DNA of 64,000 nucleotides from positions 9,030,501 through 9,094,500 of the forward strand of contig NC_063159.1 in the NCBI RefSeq assembly GCF_020921035.1. The letters are read 5' to 3'. Shown here in pieces: positions 24,775 through 38,027 of the stretch. The notes under the pieces were generated by a model. It saw only the letters and a program-made list of their open reading frames with translations, had not been told where the DNA came from and did no database searches. The stretch is from Rhodamnia argentea (taxonomy: Eukaryota; Streptophyta; Magnoliopsida; Myrtales; Myrtaceae). Each line of letters opens with the position of its first letter. Position 1 is the first letter of the stretch. A program made the translations under genes and the position numbers.

Positions 24775-25262
24775 ATGGGATTGCTAGTGAAAGAGACAAG
24801 TTGGCGGGCACGACCCCACGGAGAGAAACGAGAGGCAAAGAGCAGCCGAAGCGATCGCGCCAGCGGCTTCGACAAGCCACACGATTCCCTCCGAGATATC
24901 TCCTTTCTTTTCTCCCCCATTCGACCATCATCGCCGTCGCCATCGTCATCCGTTCCGCATAACGCGCGAGTCGACGCTAGTTTCACCTTATTTTCACCAG
25001 CTCTTCCGAGTCTCGGCTCTTGCACGACTCTGCGGCCATTCACGGCTCAATTCCAAAGGAACCCAACTGAAGGAGCTGGTGCGAGTCCCCCCCGCACAGA
25101 CCTTTCATCAAAAAGACGGTGTGCTTGGCGATTCATTTTGTGTTGCAGCTTTCGTTTCGCGTAATGTGCGTCGCGTGTTGGTTCACTTCGTGTTGCAACT
25201 CTGCTTCTTGGGCAGAAGATGAAAGCTTGGTGATTTCTCTAGTGGGGTGACTGGTGGTGGAC
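24775..25262 (+). promoter_or_regulatory. Leader/promoter region of rhodanese-domain gene
   Basis: A GC-richer island with pyrimidine-rich stretches precedes the start codon at 25,263. A 129-codon open frame (24,775-25,164) crosses it but has low-complexity composition and no known similarity, so I read the region as promoter and 5' UTR. The transcription start is not visible. Confidence 0.45.
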
Positions 25263-28200
25263 ATGTCGACGTTGCCCGTCTGCTCGGCTACTCCTAGCTG
25301 TTCTCTGCACAGCCAGGTTAGACTTCATGATTGAAAGCTGGAACTTTCCATGTCTGATTTGGGTTTCTGCTGCTTACTTCACAATATGACTATGCAAAAT
25401 GCGGAGAGAGCTTGTTACCTTGAATATATTTGCATTGCTTGGAACTGACTGGAACTTGCAGAATTCGCTAAATGGAGGACTGCAATCTTTGAACTTGTTC
25501 CATAAGGACTTCAACCACGGATGCTTTTTGAGGGACAAGGTTTTTCCAGCTTCACTAGACGGAAAGAGCCTTCAAAGACATGCCTGTAGAACGCAGGCTA
25601 CTCAGCTATCCTATGTTGACATTGACAACGGCGTTGGAAAATCAGTCTGGAGTTCTTCCATAGCAACTACCAGGGAGCCATACGAGGGGGAGAGTTGGCA
25701 TCTGAGATTTGTGGAAAGTTCCGAGCTGCCTTCCATTCAAGAAGGAGGGATAGAATTTACTGATCAACCAGCTGAAAATGCTTCCACAGTTTTGGAATCG
25801 ATGGATGTTGGAAAAGTATCATTTCCTGATGTAGCACCAGATATTGCTGTCTCAGTTGATGAGCCCCTTTCCCTAAGTACTAACTCGATAGGCGGTGTGA
25901 AATCCAGTGCTGAGGATATATTTTCCAAAGTCACAGATTCCATCAATGAGTTAGTAAACAAGGGAGAAAGCACTCTGAGAAGCTCTTTAGATTCAATTTA
26001 TTCCTCGGTGGGAACTGCTATCAAAGGAGCTAATGATGCAATAGATAATGCTTCCACCAAAGTGTTCACTAATGCGAATCAGATGGGAGAAGCAGCTGGT
26101 GATAGATACACAAATATCACAAGTGATCTTAAAGTAGCAGCAACTAAGGCAGCTATTGCTGGTGTTGATGTGCTGAGACAGACAATAGTTGTGCTGGAGG
26201 ATTCTTTGACCAAGGGTGCTTCTTTTATTGTCTATTCTTATAGTTCGGCCAAGCAATCGCTCCCTCCGGATTTTAGAGATAGACTTAATTTTTCAGAAGA
26301 AAAAACAATGGAAATTCTGAAACCTGTTGGAGTTGCTTTTCAACAGGTGATTCTCTTTGCAAACTTGGTTGGGTACTGAGGATCAATGTTCTCAAATCAT
26401 GGCATTGTGACTCCTATTTTGTGTGAATCATGAGAAATGTTCTGGTCACAATTTTCTATCAGTATAATCTCAATCTGACCATCTTTTCATTTCTGGATAG
26501 TGATTTCTGAAAATGTTAATCAATGGTCGTGATGACATTGTATTTTCCTACTGATTGTATGAACTCTACAGATATACTTTATGATATTCATAGCACACTG
26601 TTTTCATATACCTGCTGAACTGGCAGGCTCCTGAACATTCTTATAAATGAATCTCTAATGATGGTTTAATGGTCGTACTGAAAAAGGTTTACATGGCAAT
26701 TGAGGAGCTGGAGAGAAGTCTTGGTTTGGACCCAAATGATCCAATTGTTCCCTTTGCTCTTTTCCTTGGCACTGCTTCCACCTTTTGGTATGATTGTCCT
26801 TTTGTGCTATTCTCGTTACTAATTTCCCGTTGAAAAGGTATAATGGAAAAAAGTTTCTATTTGTATGGATGTATACAGTAGACGAGATTTATCTATTTAA
26901 GAGAGAGTTCATATGTCTCGTCAGATTTTTGCAGGGCATTTTACTGGGCATGGACATACAGTGGTTATTCTGGAGATTTATCTCCCAACTCAACGTTAGA
27001 GCTCTTAATGGGAAAGGATGGTGCTGTACTTATTGATGTTCGGCCTGAGGCAAGAGTGTAAAAACTTTTGTAGCCTCATATTTTTGGACTTCTTTTTCTG
27101 CCATAAATGCGATGATTAATTGAACTTCCATAAGTCTGCAAGCTGGCTTGAATCACAATCTTCTAGTGCTTCCTCTCATGCTGTCTTTTTTTATCATTAT
27201 CTTACTTTAATTTATGTCACTTGACATACTTTTACACCTATAAAGGGTCTCATTGTTTGTTTCCCTTTGATAAGGTACTGATAAACTCTTGGTTTGATCC
27301 GTTACTTTGTTAAGGTGCTTAGAGAAACTGATGGCATTCCTGACCTTCGGCGTGCTGCTCGTTTTCGTTATTCAAGTGTATCCCCACCTGGGGTAGTCTT
27401 CCTTACTCTGAAACTGGAAGCTGTATCCAGAATTACATTTGCATGTCTGTGTATTGCACGGATGTTATTCCTGTATCTGTTAAATGAACTGACAATTGTG
27501 CATCGCTTATTACATGGTGCCATCCCTACTCTTATCTCTCTTTGAGAATTTCTTCTGTCAAGTTAAGTCTGCATTTTGCCTATATTATAACGAAATCCAC
27601 GAGATACATTTTTTGCGGCCGAGAGATTTTATCTAGCATAGCATTTGAGTTCCTGTTTACTGCTGGATATGTTGTGGGCAGATGAAACGTTCAGCCATCG
27701 TCTTTATAATCATGTCTTAATGAACTTAATGGGTTGATTATTCAAGTTCTTGAGATTGTTACCCAAAATTTTTGAGGAATTATTGTAACTCAAATAGGCA
27801 GAGAATGTCATGATGTGCAGAGATAAATGAATCTATTGTTTCAATACTGTTAAAAAGATGATGAGGATTTATTAGTTTTTCTAACAAACTGAAGATTGAG
27901 CTTTAACAATATCATAAATCGCCACCAACTGCATATGAGGCATAGGGATTAAATTTGTGTTTATTCTCTCGTTATTGATGATTTGCTGAGGGAATGCATC
28001 CTATTGAATTTCTCTTTGGGCTGAAGAATGGATATTTTGCCTAAACGATATTGATAAAATGCAATGTCGTGTTAATTGTTGATCTCCAGATTGATGGCTC
28101 TTTGAGGAAGCTCCTAAAAGGTGGTAGAAATGTTGAAGACTCCTTAGCTGCAGTTGTCATTCGGAACTTGAAGATAGTTCAGGTATGTGACTTATGTTTT

Positions 28201-31200
28201 AAACTTTGAATGTGGATGTCCATTTGGTAAGGCTTTAGTTGGCTCAGTGACTATTGTTAGAAAAGCGTAAGAATAGGGTACTCTGAACACTTCCTAAACC
28301 AAACTCCATATTCTACAATAATATCCTGACTTTAGAGATTTTGGAAAGTACTTTCATGTACTTCTTCATGTATAATTTTTAATATTTGAAGAACCTTGGT
28401 TGTTTGCGAAACATCATTTTGAGATTCTGGTAGTTTATTAGTATATCATATCCCAAAGAACAGATAGCAGAAAAAGAGAGTGAGTGCCCAAGCTAAAGGG
28501 ACACTAGATGATGCATGAATGGTCTGTATGCATATCCATCTATGAATTAATTCATCCCTCCAACCGTCTATTGTGTACACATATATTGGTGCAATGAAAC
28601 AGGGTCATCATGTCTGAGGAACAATTGATCAACTAGATTTTCTTAAAGGTGTTAGCTTGGTGTGCTTGTCTGTTCTATGTTTTTATGAGTACTGGATGCT
28701 ATATAATTATACAATTCTATAGAATCAATCTTCTCAGAGATATATGCTCCTGTTACATGTAGGACAGGTCAAAGGTAATAATTTTGGATGCAGATGGCTC
28801 CCGAGCAAAAGGGATTGCTAGATCTTTGAGAAAACTTGGAATTCAGGCAAGGAACTTTTCTGCTTGAACCATTCACCTCTCTGGAAAATGCATTTCTTTG
28901 GGAATTTGGTGCTTTTTATGTTAACATGTACATGCTAACTGCATTTCATAACGTGTCACTGTCCAAGCTCATGCCACTCATTCATGAACTTTGCTGCATG
29001 TATCAATTCAAGCTTGGACCATGTTGTGTGGCAGGTGAAATGCGACGAACCGGAATATGAAATTTCTCTGGAGTTTTACTTTCAAAACTTAGTAGTTAAA
29101 ATGAAGAAATGCGACGGCGGTGTTTTCCCTCTTTTGATTACTTTAGTTTAGATAATTAATCACGGTGATCCACTTCGTGTGCTCTTTTCAGAAACTTACT
29201 CCACAGCATGTTTTATAAGAACCATGGTATCCAAACATACATAGTGATAGTTTTGAATTCAGGGAAACTTTGTAAATGCAAACTATGAAATTGAATGGAC
29301 CTTTTCGCAAGACAGGATTTATTATTTTCTTAGGACGAGTTGTTCTAGTATTTCTTTATAGAAGTATCATGAAGGATCACAAAGGACTTCCCTGGAGCAA
29401 AGAGTATAATTATAGGAGGATGATGCTATGGACTGCATTTTCAATCTTTTGTGATATTTCTTTATCAATAGTGCACTTTCAGTCAATCATCACTGTTAAA
29501 TTGGGTTATGAAGAATGTCTTGGTGCAAAAGGTTCCATCAGCAGTCAAAGGACATGAATCTTACACGGTAAAGCAACGTAGTAAATGATGTTTCTCCTAT
29601 TCATCAAGATACGTGCTGATGCTAAGCAATTTCTCAACATGCTTATACTGGAACAGTGTAAAGTTTTAGCTTCATAACGTGATTCTTTCTTAGAAGGTTT
29701 TATGGTCTTTAGAAAATTTATAATTTGACCTATGCTAAAGCTAGGGATGTAACTTCATTGACAGAAATCATACTTGGTCCAAGGTGGCTTCCAATCTTGG
29801 GTGAAACAGGGTCTCCGTATTAAGGAGCTCAAACCTGAGACAACACTTACTGTACTCAATGAGGTATTTCCACTTTAATGCTGATAAATTTTCACGTATC
29901 TTATGGAAGCATATCCTTCTTATTTTACTAGAAAGAATAGAAGACAATCTTATTTCTCATGGCTACTTTACCTTTTCTAGTGAGGCCGTATGCTGCTATC
30001 TTTTTATTTTTATTTTTATTATAGTTCTATATATATTAGTTATATCCAATCTAATCTAATATGTATTATTATCCACGTGAAGTGTTGCCTCATAGCAACT
30101 TATCATGAGAGATCGACACCCTAAAGAGAACTCTACAAGAACATTACTGTACTTATGGCTAACTGCATTTTATCTTTTGTAGCTTAAAAAGTTTATAAAA
30201 AAAAAAAAAGAGATGTATAAAGAGCTAACTATATTAACTAGCTTCTAGTAATTAGAGGATAATGGAGTGTCCATTGCAACTTCTATGATAGCAGTGAATC
30301 GTGTTTCATAGTATATGCTCTAACTAGCTGAAGTAAGTTTCATTTGATAGATCAGGTGGTAAGATAAATTCCCGGCCCAGAGAATTTTAAGCAATCAGCT
30401 TGGTTTATAATTTTCATGAACATGAAAAGGAGGGCGAATTCTTACTTGACTAGCACTGATCATTTCAAGTATTCTGGGCTTATACTGCGGGATACTTGGA
30501 GTTGCAATGCTGTAATACAATTAGGGTTCCTAGTCAACCTTCTTCTGCATGGCAAAGACAGCTGTAGCATCCGTCTATACATGCATGCATCTGATGAAGA
30601 GGCTATTTCCGGTAAATTTTAGGGGTTAATTTCTTTTTGGTAGCACTTAATGTGACTACATTTCTAGGAGACGGAGATGTGACTTTGTGTTTAATTAATG
30701 GGCACAGTTGCGAAGGTGTATTGCCTGACCCAAAATGCATTCGAGAAATGGACGATTGCATGCTCAAGGGCACCTTAGTGACATTTTTCCTATTTCTAAG
30801 TAGTGTTCTCTAGCATGAATTATCCAGCATTGTCAAATAAATGTTAGCTTCCCCTTACCTGTGACAGTTTGGTACTCAGCTCTGTTCAAAGGACTGATCT
30901 GCTTCAGATGCTTGTGCATCTTGACACCATTTCAGGAGGCTGAGGCAATACTGGAGGAGATCAACCCTTCTCCTTTGCAACTTTTTGCTTCTGGTGTGGT
31001 AAGACCTACATAATTTGCACCTTTTGGTCCATGAACAGTTTTAGTTAATCGTGTCTCTCTATTACCTGTATTCTGTGTCTTATCTGCGCGTTAACAAAAT
31101 TGCAGATGATCAACTGGCTTAAAATCTTCATTTCCCACCTCTTTGGCATGCATATTTGTCAATCTGATTCACTACTTCTTTCCCGTATCTGTATCCTATA

Positions 31201-32888
31201 TCTAAACTGTTTTAGGATACTGAAATATGAGCTAAGAAAGAGGGTTCGACAACATATATGTCAAGCTAATGCCAGCTTTTCACCCTCTGTAAGATGGCCT
31301 ATCTGCAGCCAACATTGAGGGGTTTGCTTGGCAAAAATTAATAATTAAACAAATCCTGCAAGTTTCCTGATTGTGTTCTTTATTGATTTTAATTGGGGAT
31401 AAAGATGGATTTCTGTGCATCTTCATATATATCTTTCACCAATCTGTCTAACAATTTCATGGCAGGGTCTTCTGGCTGCATTGTACGCGCTTGTCGGTGA
31501 GTGTCTTTTCCTGAAGAATGTTTCACAATGAATTTGAATATTATGGTGGTATTTCAGCATGAATCTATACTACTTCCATGCATAATATTCTATGGGATTT
31601 TGGCGTGGTAGGGGGTGGCAGACAGGTATTTTGCTGTTCATGCATAAGTTTGACCTGTTTTTCATCCTTCTAAGCATAAATCATGTTTTTTTTTTCCAGA
31701 GTGGGAGAAGACTTTACAATTTATTGGAGTTGTCGGCCTCGGCCAGGTACTTTTTACATCCTAAGATGATTCAAGCTGGTGACTGCCTTTTCTCCTTCGA
31801 TAGTGATCTGTCTTCCCTTATTTTTTGTGAGATTATTTCTGCTACGGTCTTGCAATTTGCACTGAGAGACGTACTGTACTTCTTTATATATTTGCACCTG
31901 AATTGTTTATCTCTATGTAAAGGTTACGTGTAAAGAGTGGAAGACTGTAAAGTGAAGAGCCTCTTGTGGTAATCCACATGATGATAGTATTTTGAAACAA
32001 AAAAATAGTTATGTAAAAGGATGTGGTGATTTCCAAAGCCAGCACATTTCATTCTCCCGTCAGATAGTGAGCCAATTGTTTTTATTCTCACTGTGCACAT
32101 AAGGGAGGGGAGTCATATGAGGCTTGTACGAGCCACCTTTGATGGAAAAATGTAGATTTGATGGGGATATTGTTCATCCCTCATGTAGGTCTCATGGGCA
32201 TCGTTATATGATATTGCTCCTATCATCTGTGTTAGTGCAATCTGATTCGTGTTTCTAGCCTCAAACTTTTTGCAACTTACAAGAATTTTTCTAGATTTAT
32301 TTATTAAGATTCCCCACATACCTCGCAACTTTTGCTAATTGTTGTTGTACCCTCTTATATTGCTTATTTGCATTATCAGACAATTTATCGGCGGCTTGCT
32401 TCTTATGGGGGCTCAGAAGATTTAAAGCAAGACCTGAGGTAAGCCTTACACTTTGAGGGACATTTTCTTGGCAAATAATATTGCCAGACAACTCCCGAGG
32501 TTATTTTATCAGAATTCGTGTTTTCAAGAATAATGCTATGTGATGAAACAATTAAAATGGACCTTATAAAACAACATAGTGTCTGAGAAATAACTCTTCC
32601 CTGGAACATTTCATTTGCCTGTTACGGATAATTGTCTGCTCTCTACATTGTAGGTTGCTGGCTGCTCCTGTTAAAGTTGGGGCTGAAGCTTTTGCTTGGG
32701 CTGCTGGCAAATTGGAAACGAACGGCCTTGGACTGCCAACATCACCCTCATCCTCAGATGTGCAAAATCGGGTCCTACAGGCCGCTGCGAGGCATGAATC
32801 TCAGCCGTCCGATGATCCTGAAATCGAAAGCCTTCCTGCAGAATCACTCTCTCCCGGCGGTGAGAGTGCCGATCTCTCTGAAGCATGA
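25263..32888 (+). CDS. Plastid-type rhodanese-domain membrane protein
   Basis: Thirteen exons: 25,263-25,316; 25,462-26,346; 26,687-26,787; 26,935-27,049; 27,315-27,392; 28,090-28,182; 28,763-28,846; 29,765-29,863; 30,936-30,998; 31,466-31,496; 31,700-31,746; 32,380-32,438; 32,654-32,888. They join in frame to 647 residues. The N-terminus is Ser-rich, like a plastid transit peptide. A long Ala/Ser/Asn helical region (about 170-310) resembles CAS/TROL-type thylakoid proteins. A membrane segment lies near 331-357, a rhodanese fold at about 368-495, further hydrophobic segments at about 517-553, and an acidic, Pro/Ser-rich tail follows. The usual catalytic-Cys loop reads L-D-A-D-G-S-R (450-456), lacking Cys, so sulfurtransferase activity is unlikely. 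The best remembered counterpart is At3g59780. Introns 4 and 7 use GC donors. Starting instead at the ATG at 25,399 would require retaining intron 1 and is less likely. Confidence 0.9.
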
Positions 32889-34379
32889 AGGGGTCGATTT
32901 TCCTTGCGGAAGTAAATTCTCTTGTGCAAAGATTACGTAGCCTGTAAATGGTTTGTGAAACTGGATACAATTGGAAGAGTGAAATAATTTACTCATATTT
33001 CAAGGTGAGTTTTTAATTTACGTTGGTAAATAATTTCCATCGCTTCCAGAGATCATGGACCAACACAATACTTAGCGGATTGCTCAATATCTATCCATCT
33101 AGTTTTATCCATCATGGCATTTAGGCTGAAGAATGAAGAAGGAAAAAGAGGAGAGAATCCACACGCAAAACCCTCCAGTTTGGTTGTGGCGTTCTTGTGC
33201 AGCAAGTCAAGGGCACAGTGGTAGTTTTACGGAAGCTGGCTTTCATGTTTGGCGTCCCTATCATCGCCCTCTCGGAAAAAACACACCCTCTCCTTAAGTT
33301 CTCCACCGCGAGTGCCTCCGTGCGCGAGTGTCGGGAGTCCTTAGTGAGTGTCTTGGTCCGGGCTTGTTCCGGATGCATGGTCGCTGGTTGAGTCGCTGTG
33401 GGTATTTTAGAGTTTTCTCTTGCCTGGATTTAAGTCATTCATTTGCATGCGGTTCCCTTGCAATTTGAGAGCTAATTGTCTAACCTTTTCAAGTGTGATT
33501 TCTATGTTATGTATGGTCATTCCTAAAGACATATCGGTTAAAGTAAATTCTTCTTTTTGATTAATCAAAACCCCTTGCGAAACTGTACAAGTTTCTTCCA
33601 AAGTGTATGATCCGATCATAATGATCAAATTAATTATTTGGATTACCTAGTATAAAAGATTTCAAAATCATTACAAACCTCCCTTTTTTTTTCTTTTCTG
33701 TTTGGAGACTTCTTTGTAGTGGCTTCGTTGCATGCCTCATTTCTTAGAAAACCTCAAAGTGGCTTTATTTCACCGAAGAAGAAGAAGAAGGGGCGGAGTC
33801 TCAACTACTACACTACTATATATCACTAGCACTCCACAAGTGTATTAGTTGAGTGACTAGTGAGACTCTCTTTGATCAACTAATTAAACTTTCGTATGTC
33901 AATAGTCCCTTGTTGAACATTGTTTGCACTATTAATTAATACAATTTAGCAGAAAATTTCCTAAAAATTCGTTTTTGTTTTCTATTTCTTACGAACGGTC
34001 CATCAAATTGGGCATGCAATTTAGCATCGGGGCATTGCACGCTTAAGTTGGCCGATGTTCTTCTCGTGATCAAAATGACACTATACGCCGCACGGTCTTT
34101 CGAATTGGGTCAACAGCGCGAATCGCTCACCATTAGATCTCGCCGCAAGAAAACGAGCTTCGGCATCACTATGCCATGAGTAATGATGACCGGTCACCAG
34201 CCCCGCATGCACATGTACCTTCTTTATCCCCCGGATTTCTTCTATCTTACAAAGAATGCGATATGGTTGTCTCCGGCGATACCTCTGCTCCGGCCAACAC
34301 CGCCGTCGCGGGGAACAACAACTTGACGTCTTTCAATTGAACAAAACCTCTTTCCTGGACGGGCCTCGGCAAAGAATCT
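32889..34379. other. 3' UTR and spacer, no gene seen
   Basis: Follows the rhodanese-gene stop codon. The first few hundred bases are probably 3' UTR. A short GC-richer patch at 33,120-33,390 and the AT-rich remainder show no recognisable coding domain. Confidence 0.45.
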
Positions 34380-36986
34380 TAGGCCCAGTTCAAGATCGGG
34401 CCCGAACCTCCTCTCTCTCACTCTCTCTCTGTCTCTGTCTCTCTCTCTGGGAAGTCTTGTCATCGCCAGTTCCATAAAGCAGCTCGAAGTGGCGTTTCTT
34501 GAAACGAAGATCCTCTCTTCGGATTTCAGAGACCCTGTCGCTGGACCACTGCTTCTGTACGCGCTCTCTCTCTGTCTCTCTGTCTCTCTCTGTTTGTGTG
34601 TTTTGCGTTCTTGCTCGACTGAGGACGTTGCGGCTCTCCGTTTCATTTTCTTTTGCTCGGACCAAGGGGTTGTGCTTGTGGTCGATATTGCTAGGGTTCT
34701 TTGTTCCTCGTTTGCAATTTTCGCCTCAATTCAAGAAGATTTCTCCTCATTTTTGTTAGGTCTAGGGGTGGAACTGGTATTCGATATGTATGTGTTCGTC
34801 TTTCGCTCGACACTCGGAACCAATTGCTTGCACGTCGTAGCTGAACCGTTAAACCCTAAACCCGGGACATGAGATGGTTGGAACAAGATAGGCCAGTCCT
34901 GTGGTTGGATGATATGCTTGTTTTGCTTGTTTCATGTTCGGTGGTCGCTGAGAAAGATTGGACTTAGGCTGTAACATTTAGCCCAATGAATCACCCCGTT
35001 CTACAAATGCTGTAGGAGATTTTGTGCTTTTCCGTTGCCTCTCTGCTGCGTGGCTTTGTTACCAACTTGAAAGGTGTCTTGCTTGGATAGGAACATTGAC
35101 ACGGGCAGAGAACCCTACCAAGAAATTCGGTTGCCGAGATTAGGTTGAAGAAAGGGGCATGGAGAATTCAAGCATCAAACACAAAAAAAAAAAAGGATGT
35201 CTCTTGAACTTCAAAATCTAGGAAAACAAGTACAGATATGTTGGAGATAAATTTATGCAAGTATGGAGATCTAATTACAGATTTAAAGTGCTAATATACA
35301 GGAATAGGGTTCCTTTACCTGTATAAACTTTTCCTAGGGACTTAAATCCAAAACTATCAGCACTTGAAAACTCATGAAAGATGCAAAATGACTATAGAAG
35401 TACATTTTATTCTTTCTTTAGAAAAAAAGCTATATCCTTGTATCACGTTTACATGAATAGAAGCATGTCTGATTCTCTTGATGCCTGAATCTGATTTGGA
35501 ATCATGAAATTCAGGTTTCAGGTCTTGTTGGATGAGCAGTATTCTACTCGAGTGCAATAAACTTACATCTTGTTGGCCAATAATTGTAAATTTTAAAAAT
35601 GGTCAGAAAACCCTGCTAGGATAGAATGCTTTCATTGGCATTGCAAAAGAGTAACTGGGATCCTTAAAAAAGTGATGATGTCATCCTCAAGCATGCTCCG
35701 ACAAGATCTGAGAACGCTATAGAAAACCGGTTGTTGCCTTAAATCGTGACTGGCAGCAATGACGCTTGAAATTTCATCAATTGCTTTGCTTCAATGCAGC
35801 TATTTCTTGAAGAAGCTTTTGGATGAAACAAGAATTACCTAGTCTATACTAAGTTTCTCATATTCATTTCCTCCATTAAGTTGTTTTTACGATAAATTGC
35901 GATTTCATTAGAAATTTTGCAACTTTTGTAAGTGAAGAATTCGGGAGTTGTGTTTTTGAAAAGGTTTGTCTTCAGCTTTTCCCTGCTCCAACTCTTTACC
36001 ATTTTGATTGAAGTGCTCTTTTCTTCCTGAAAATTTATGTCTTGTAGAATGTTACGAGCACTCTTTCTTCATATTTTCAGTCCTTTTGGTGCTTTTCAAA
36101 GACTAAAAGTGCAGATCCAAACTAATGATGAATCTCTCTAGCTTTAGCATTGTTTCTCAAATTTGTCCTTCAATATCTTCCTTTAACAATATTTTGGTCC
36201 CATATGAATTAGTATCCTCTGCATCTGTGTAATCATCTATTTGCATGCATCTACTGATCCCACACTGTCGTTGTAGCAAATATCTGTCTTTTCCCCTTTT
36301 GAGGACCATCAATGAGCTGTAATATGTATGAACAATTTTGGCTTAGCTTAATATTGGTTGGGTTTGGTGACATGGATCCTTTTTGTTCTTCTGTTAAGAA
36401 TTTCCTGTGAGTTAATTTACTTTAATATTGCTTTCCATCTTCTCTCCTTCTGTCCTTTCTTGCTTCTTATGAAGTCACTTTTCTCTTCTGCGATTAAGAC
36501 TTTCTCCCTTGTGTGTTGAAAATTATCTTAGAGGATCCTTTTCCACTTGTTAGCAGTGAGTGGAGTCACCATCCATTTTTTACCCATGATTTTGATGATT
36601 GACATCTTGTCTGACCCTCCTGTTTTTTTAATAAATAAATCCACGTTAATGTCCTTGTATTCTAGGTATTTAAGCACTTCTCTGCAGTATATGTGAACCA
36701 ATTTCTTTGGAAGCTCTTTCCTGGTTATTGATATAATGTTTCTTTTTTAATCTCTGAAATAATTGGTGCACTAAGACTACTGTTGGACCTGATATCTTTG
36801 ATTGGCAGGCTATGCTTGTTGTTACATTGGGTCAAAAGCAGGTGTCTGCTTGCTTGCTGTTAAAGAAGTTTATTAAATGTGTTTATTATGTGTTTATCTG
36901 GTCACTTGCTAATTCCCTCATCGATTGTCTCGATATGGGGGTGCAGAGAAGGCGAACTTTAATTTGGATTAAGCAACAAGGGGATA
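34380..36986 (+). promoter_or_regulatory. 5' leader and long 5' UTR intron of U5-40K gene
   Basis: CT-rich sequence at about 34,409-34,450 and 34,562-34,600 looks like a plant leader. Up to the coding ATG at 36,987 there is no other exon with protein similarity, so a 5' UTR intron of about 2.3 kb is likely. Candidate acceptors are ttggcag ending at 36,808 and gtgcag ending at 36,946. Use of the first would put an ATG at 36,812 in the leader; that upstream frame runs to 37,012, overlapping the main start in another frame. Confidence 0.5.
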
Positions 36987-38027
36987 ATGCAAGTTGTTCC
37001 AAGAGAGGGTGAAAATGCTTTATCAGTGGCTGGTCCCAGACCAATGGAATGGTCTACCATTCCATATGGCGCTCCTCCTCAAGGACCCATGCCAAATGGG
37101 AGACAGAGAACATCAAGCTTAGAATCACCTATCATGTTATTAACAGGTCACCAGAGCGCTATCTACACTATGAAGTTCAACCCTGCTGGGACAGTCATTG
37201 CATCTGGGTCTCATGACAGAGAAATTTTCTTATGGAATGTGCACGGGGATTGCAAAAACTACATGGTCTTGAAAGGGCACAAAAATGCAATTCTGGATCT
37301 TCAGTGGACAACGGATGGTTCTCAGATAATATCAGCCAGTCCTGACAAAACCCTAAGAGCCTGGGATGTGGAAACGGGCAAACAAGTAAAAAAGATGGTA
37401 GAACATTCTTCATTCGTCAACTCATGCTGTCCTTCACGGAGAGGTCCTCCTCTCGTGGTGAGCGGGTCTGATGATGGAACTGCTAAGCTTTGGGACATGC
37501 GTCAAAGAGGTGCCATCCAAACATTTCCAGATAAATACCAAATCACGGCGGTTTCTTTTTCTGATGCATCGGATAAAATTTTCACTGGGGGAATAGACAC
37601 TGAGGTGAAGGTATGGGACATACGTAAAGGTGAAGTTACCATGACCCTTCAAGGCCACCAAGATACAATAACAGGTATGCAGTTGAGTCCTGATGGTTCC
37701 TATCTCCTTACTAATGCTATGGACTGTAAGCTCTGCATTTGGGATATGCGACCCTATGCGCCGCAAAACCGTTGCGTGAAGATAATGGAAGGTCACCAGC
37801 ACAACTTCGAGAAGAACCTACTGAAGTGCGGCTGGTCGCCGGACGGAAGCAAGGTCACTGCTGGCAGCGCGGATCGCATGGTCTACATCTGGGACACAAC
37901 ATCCCGTCGGATCCTGTACAAGCTCCCGGGCCACACGGGATCCGTGAACGAGACCGTGTTCCATCCGACCGAGCCCATCATCGGATCTTGCGGTAGCGAT
38001 AAGCAGATATACCTCGGCGAGATCTGA
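36987..38027 (+). CDS. SNRNP40: U5 snRNP 40 kDa WD40 protein
   Basis: An uninterrupted frame of 346 residues with seven WD40 repeats, filling about residues 50-345. GH and WD-type dipeptides recur (LWNV, AWDV, LWDM, VWDI, IWDM, IWDT), as expected for one seven-bladed propeller. The protein closely follows the plant orthologue of the human U5-40K / Prp8-binding protein, including the N-terminal PMEWSTIPYGAPPQGP region and the C-terminal SDKQIYLGEI. It should act in the nucleus as a U5 snRNP component contacting Prp8. The Arabidopsis counterpart I recall is At2g43770, about 343 residues. The start at 36,987 gives MQVVPREG, matching the family. The coding sequence has no intron; the leader is probably spliced. 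Confidence 0.95.
   Translation: MQVVPREGENALSVAGPRPMEWSTIPYGAPPQGPMPNGRQRTSSLESPIMLLTGHQSAIYTMKFNPAGTVIASGSHDREIFLWNVHGDCKNYMVLKGHKNAILDLQWTTDGSQIISASPDKTLRAWDVETGKQVKKMVEHSSFVNSCCPSRRGPPLVVSGSDDGTAKLWDMRQRGAIQTFPDKYQITAVSFSDASDKIFTGGIDTEVKVWDIRKGEVTMTLQGHQDTITGMQLSPDGSYLLTNAMDCKLCIWDMRPYAPQNRCVKIMEGHQHNFEKNLLKCGWSPDGSKVTAGSADRMVYIWDTTSRRILYKLPGHTGSVNETVFHPTEPIIGSCGSDKQIYLGEI

Noticed and set aside
24775..25164. 129-codon frame upstream of the rhodanese gene
   Set aside because: Low-complexity leader composition and no similarity; the conserved protein starts at 25,263.
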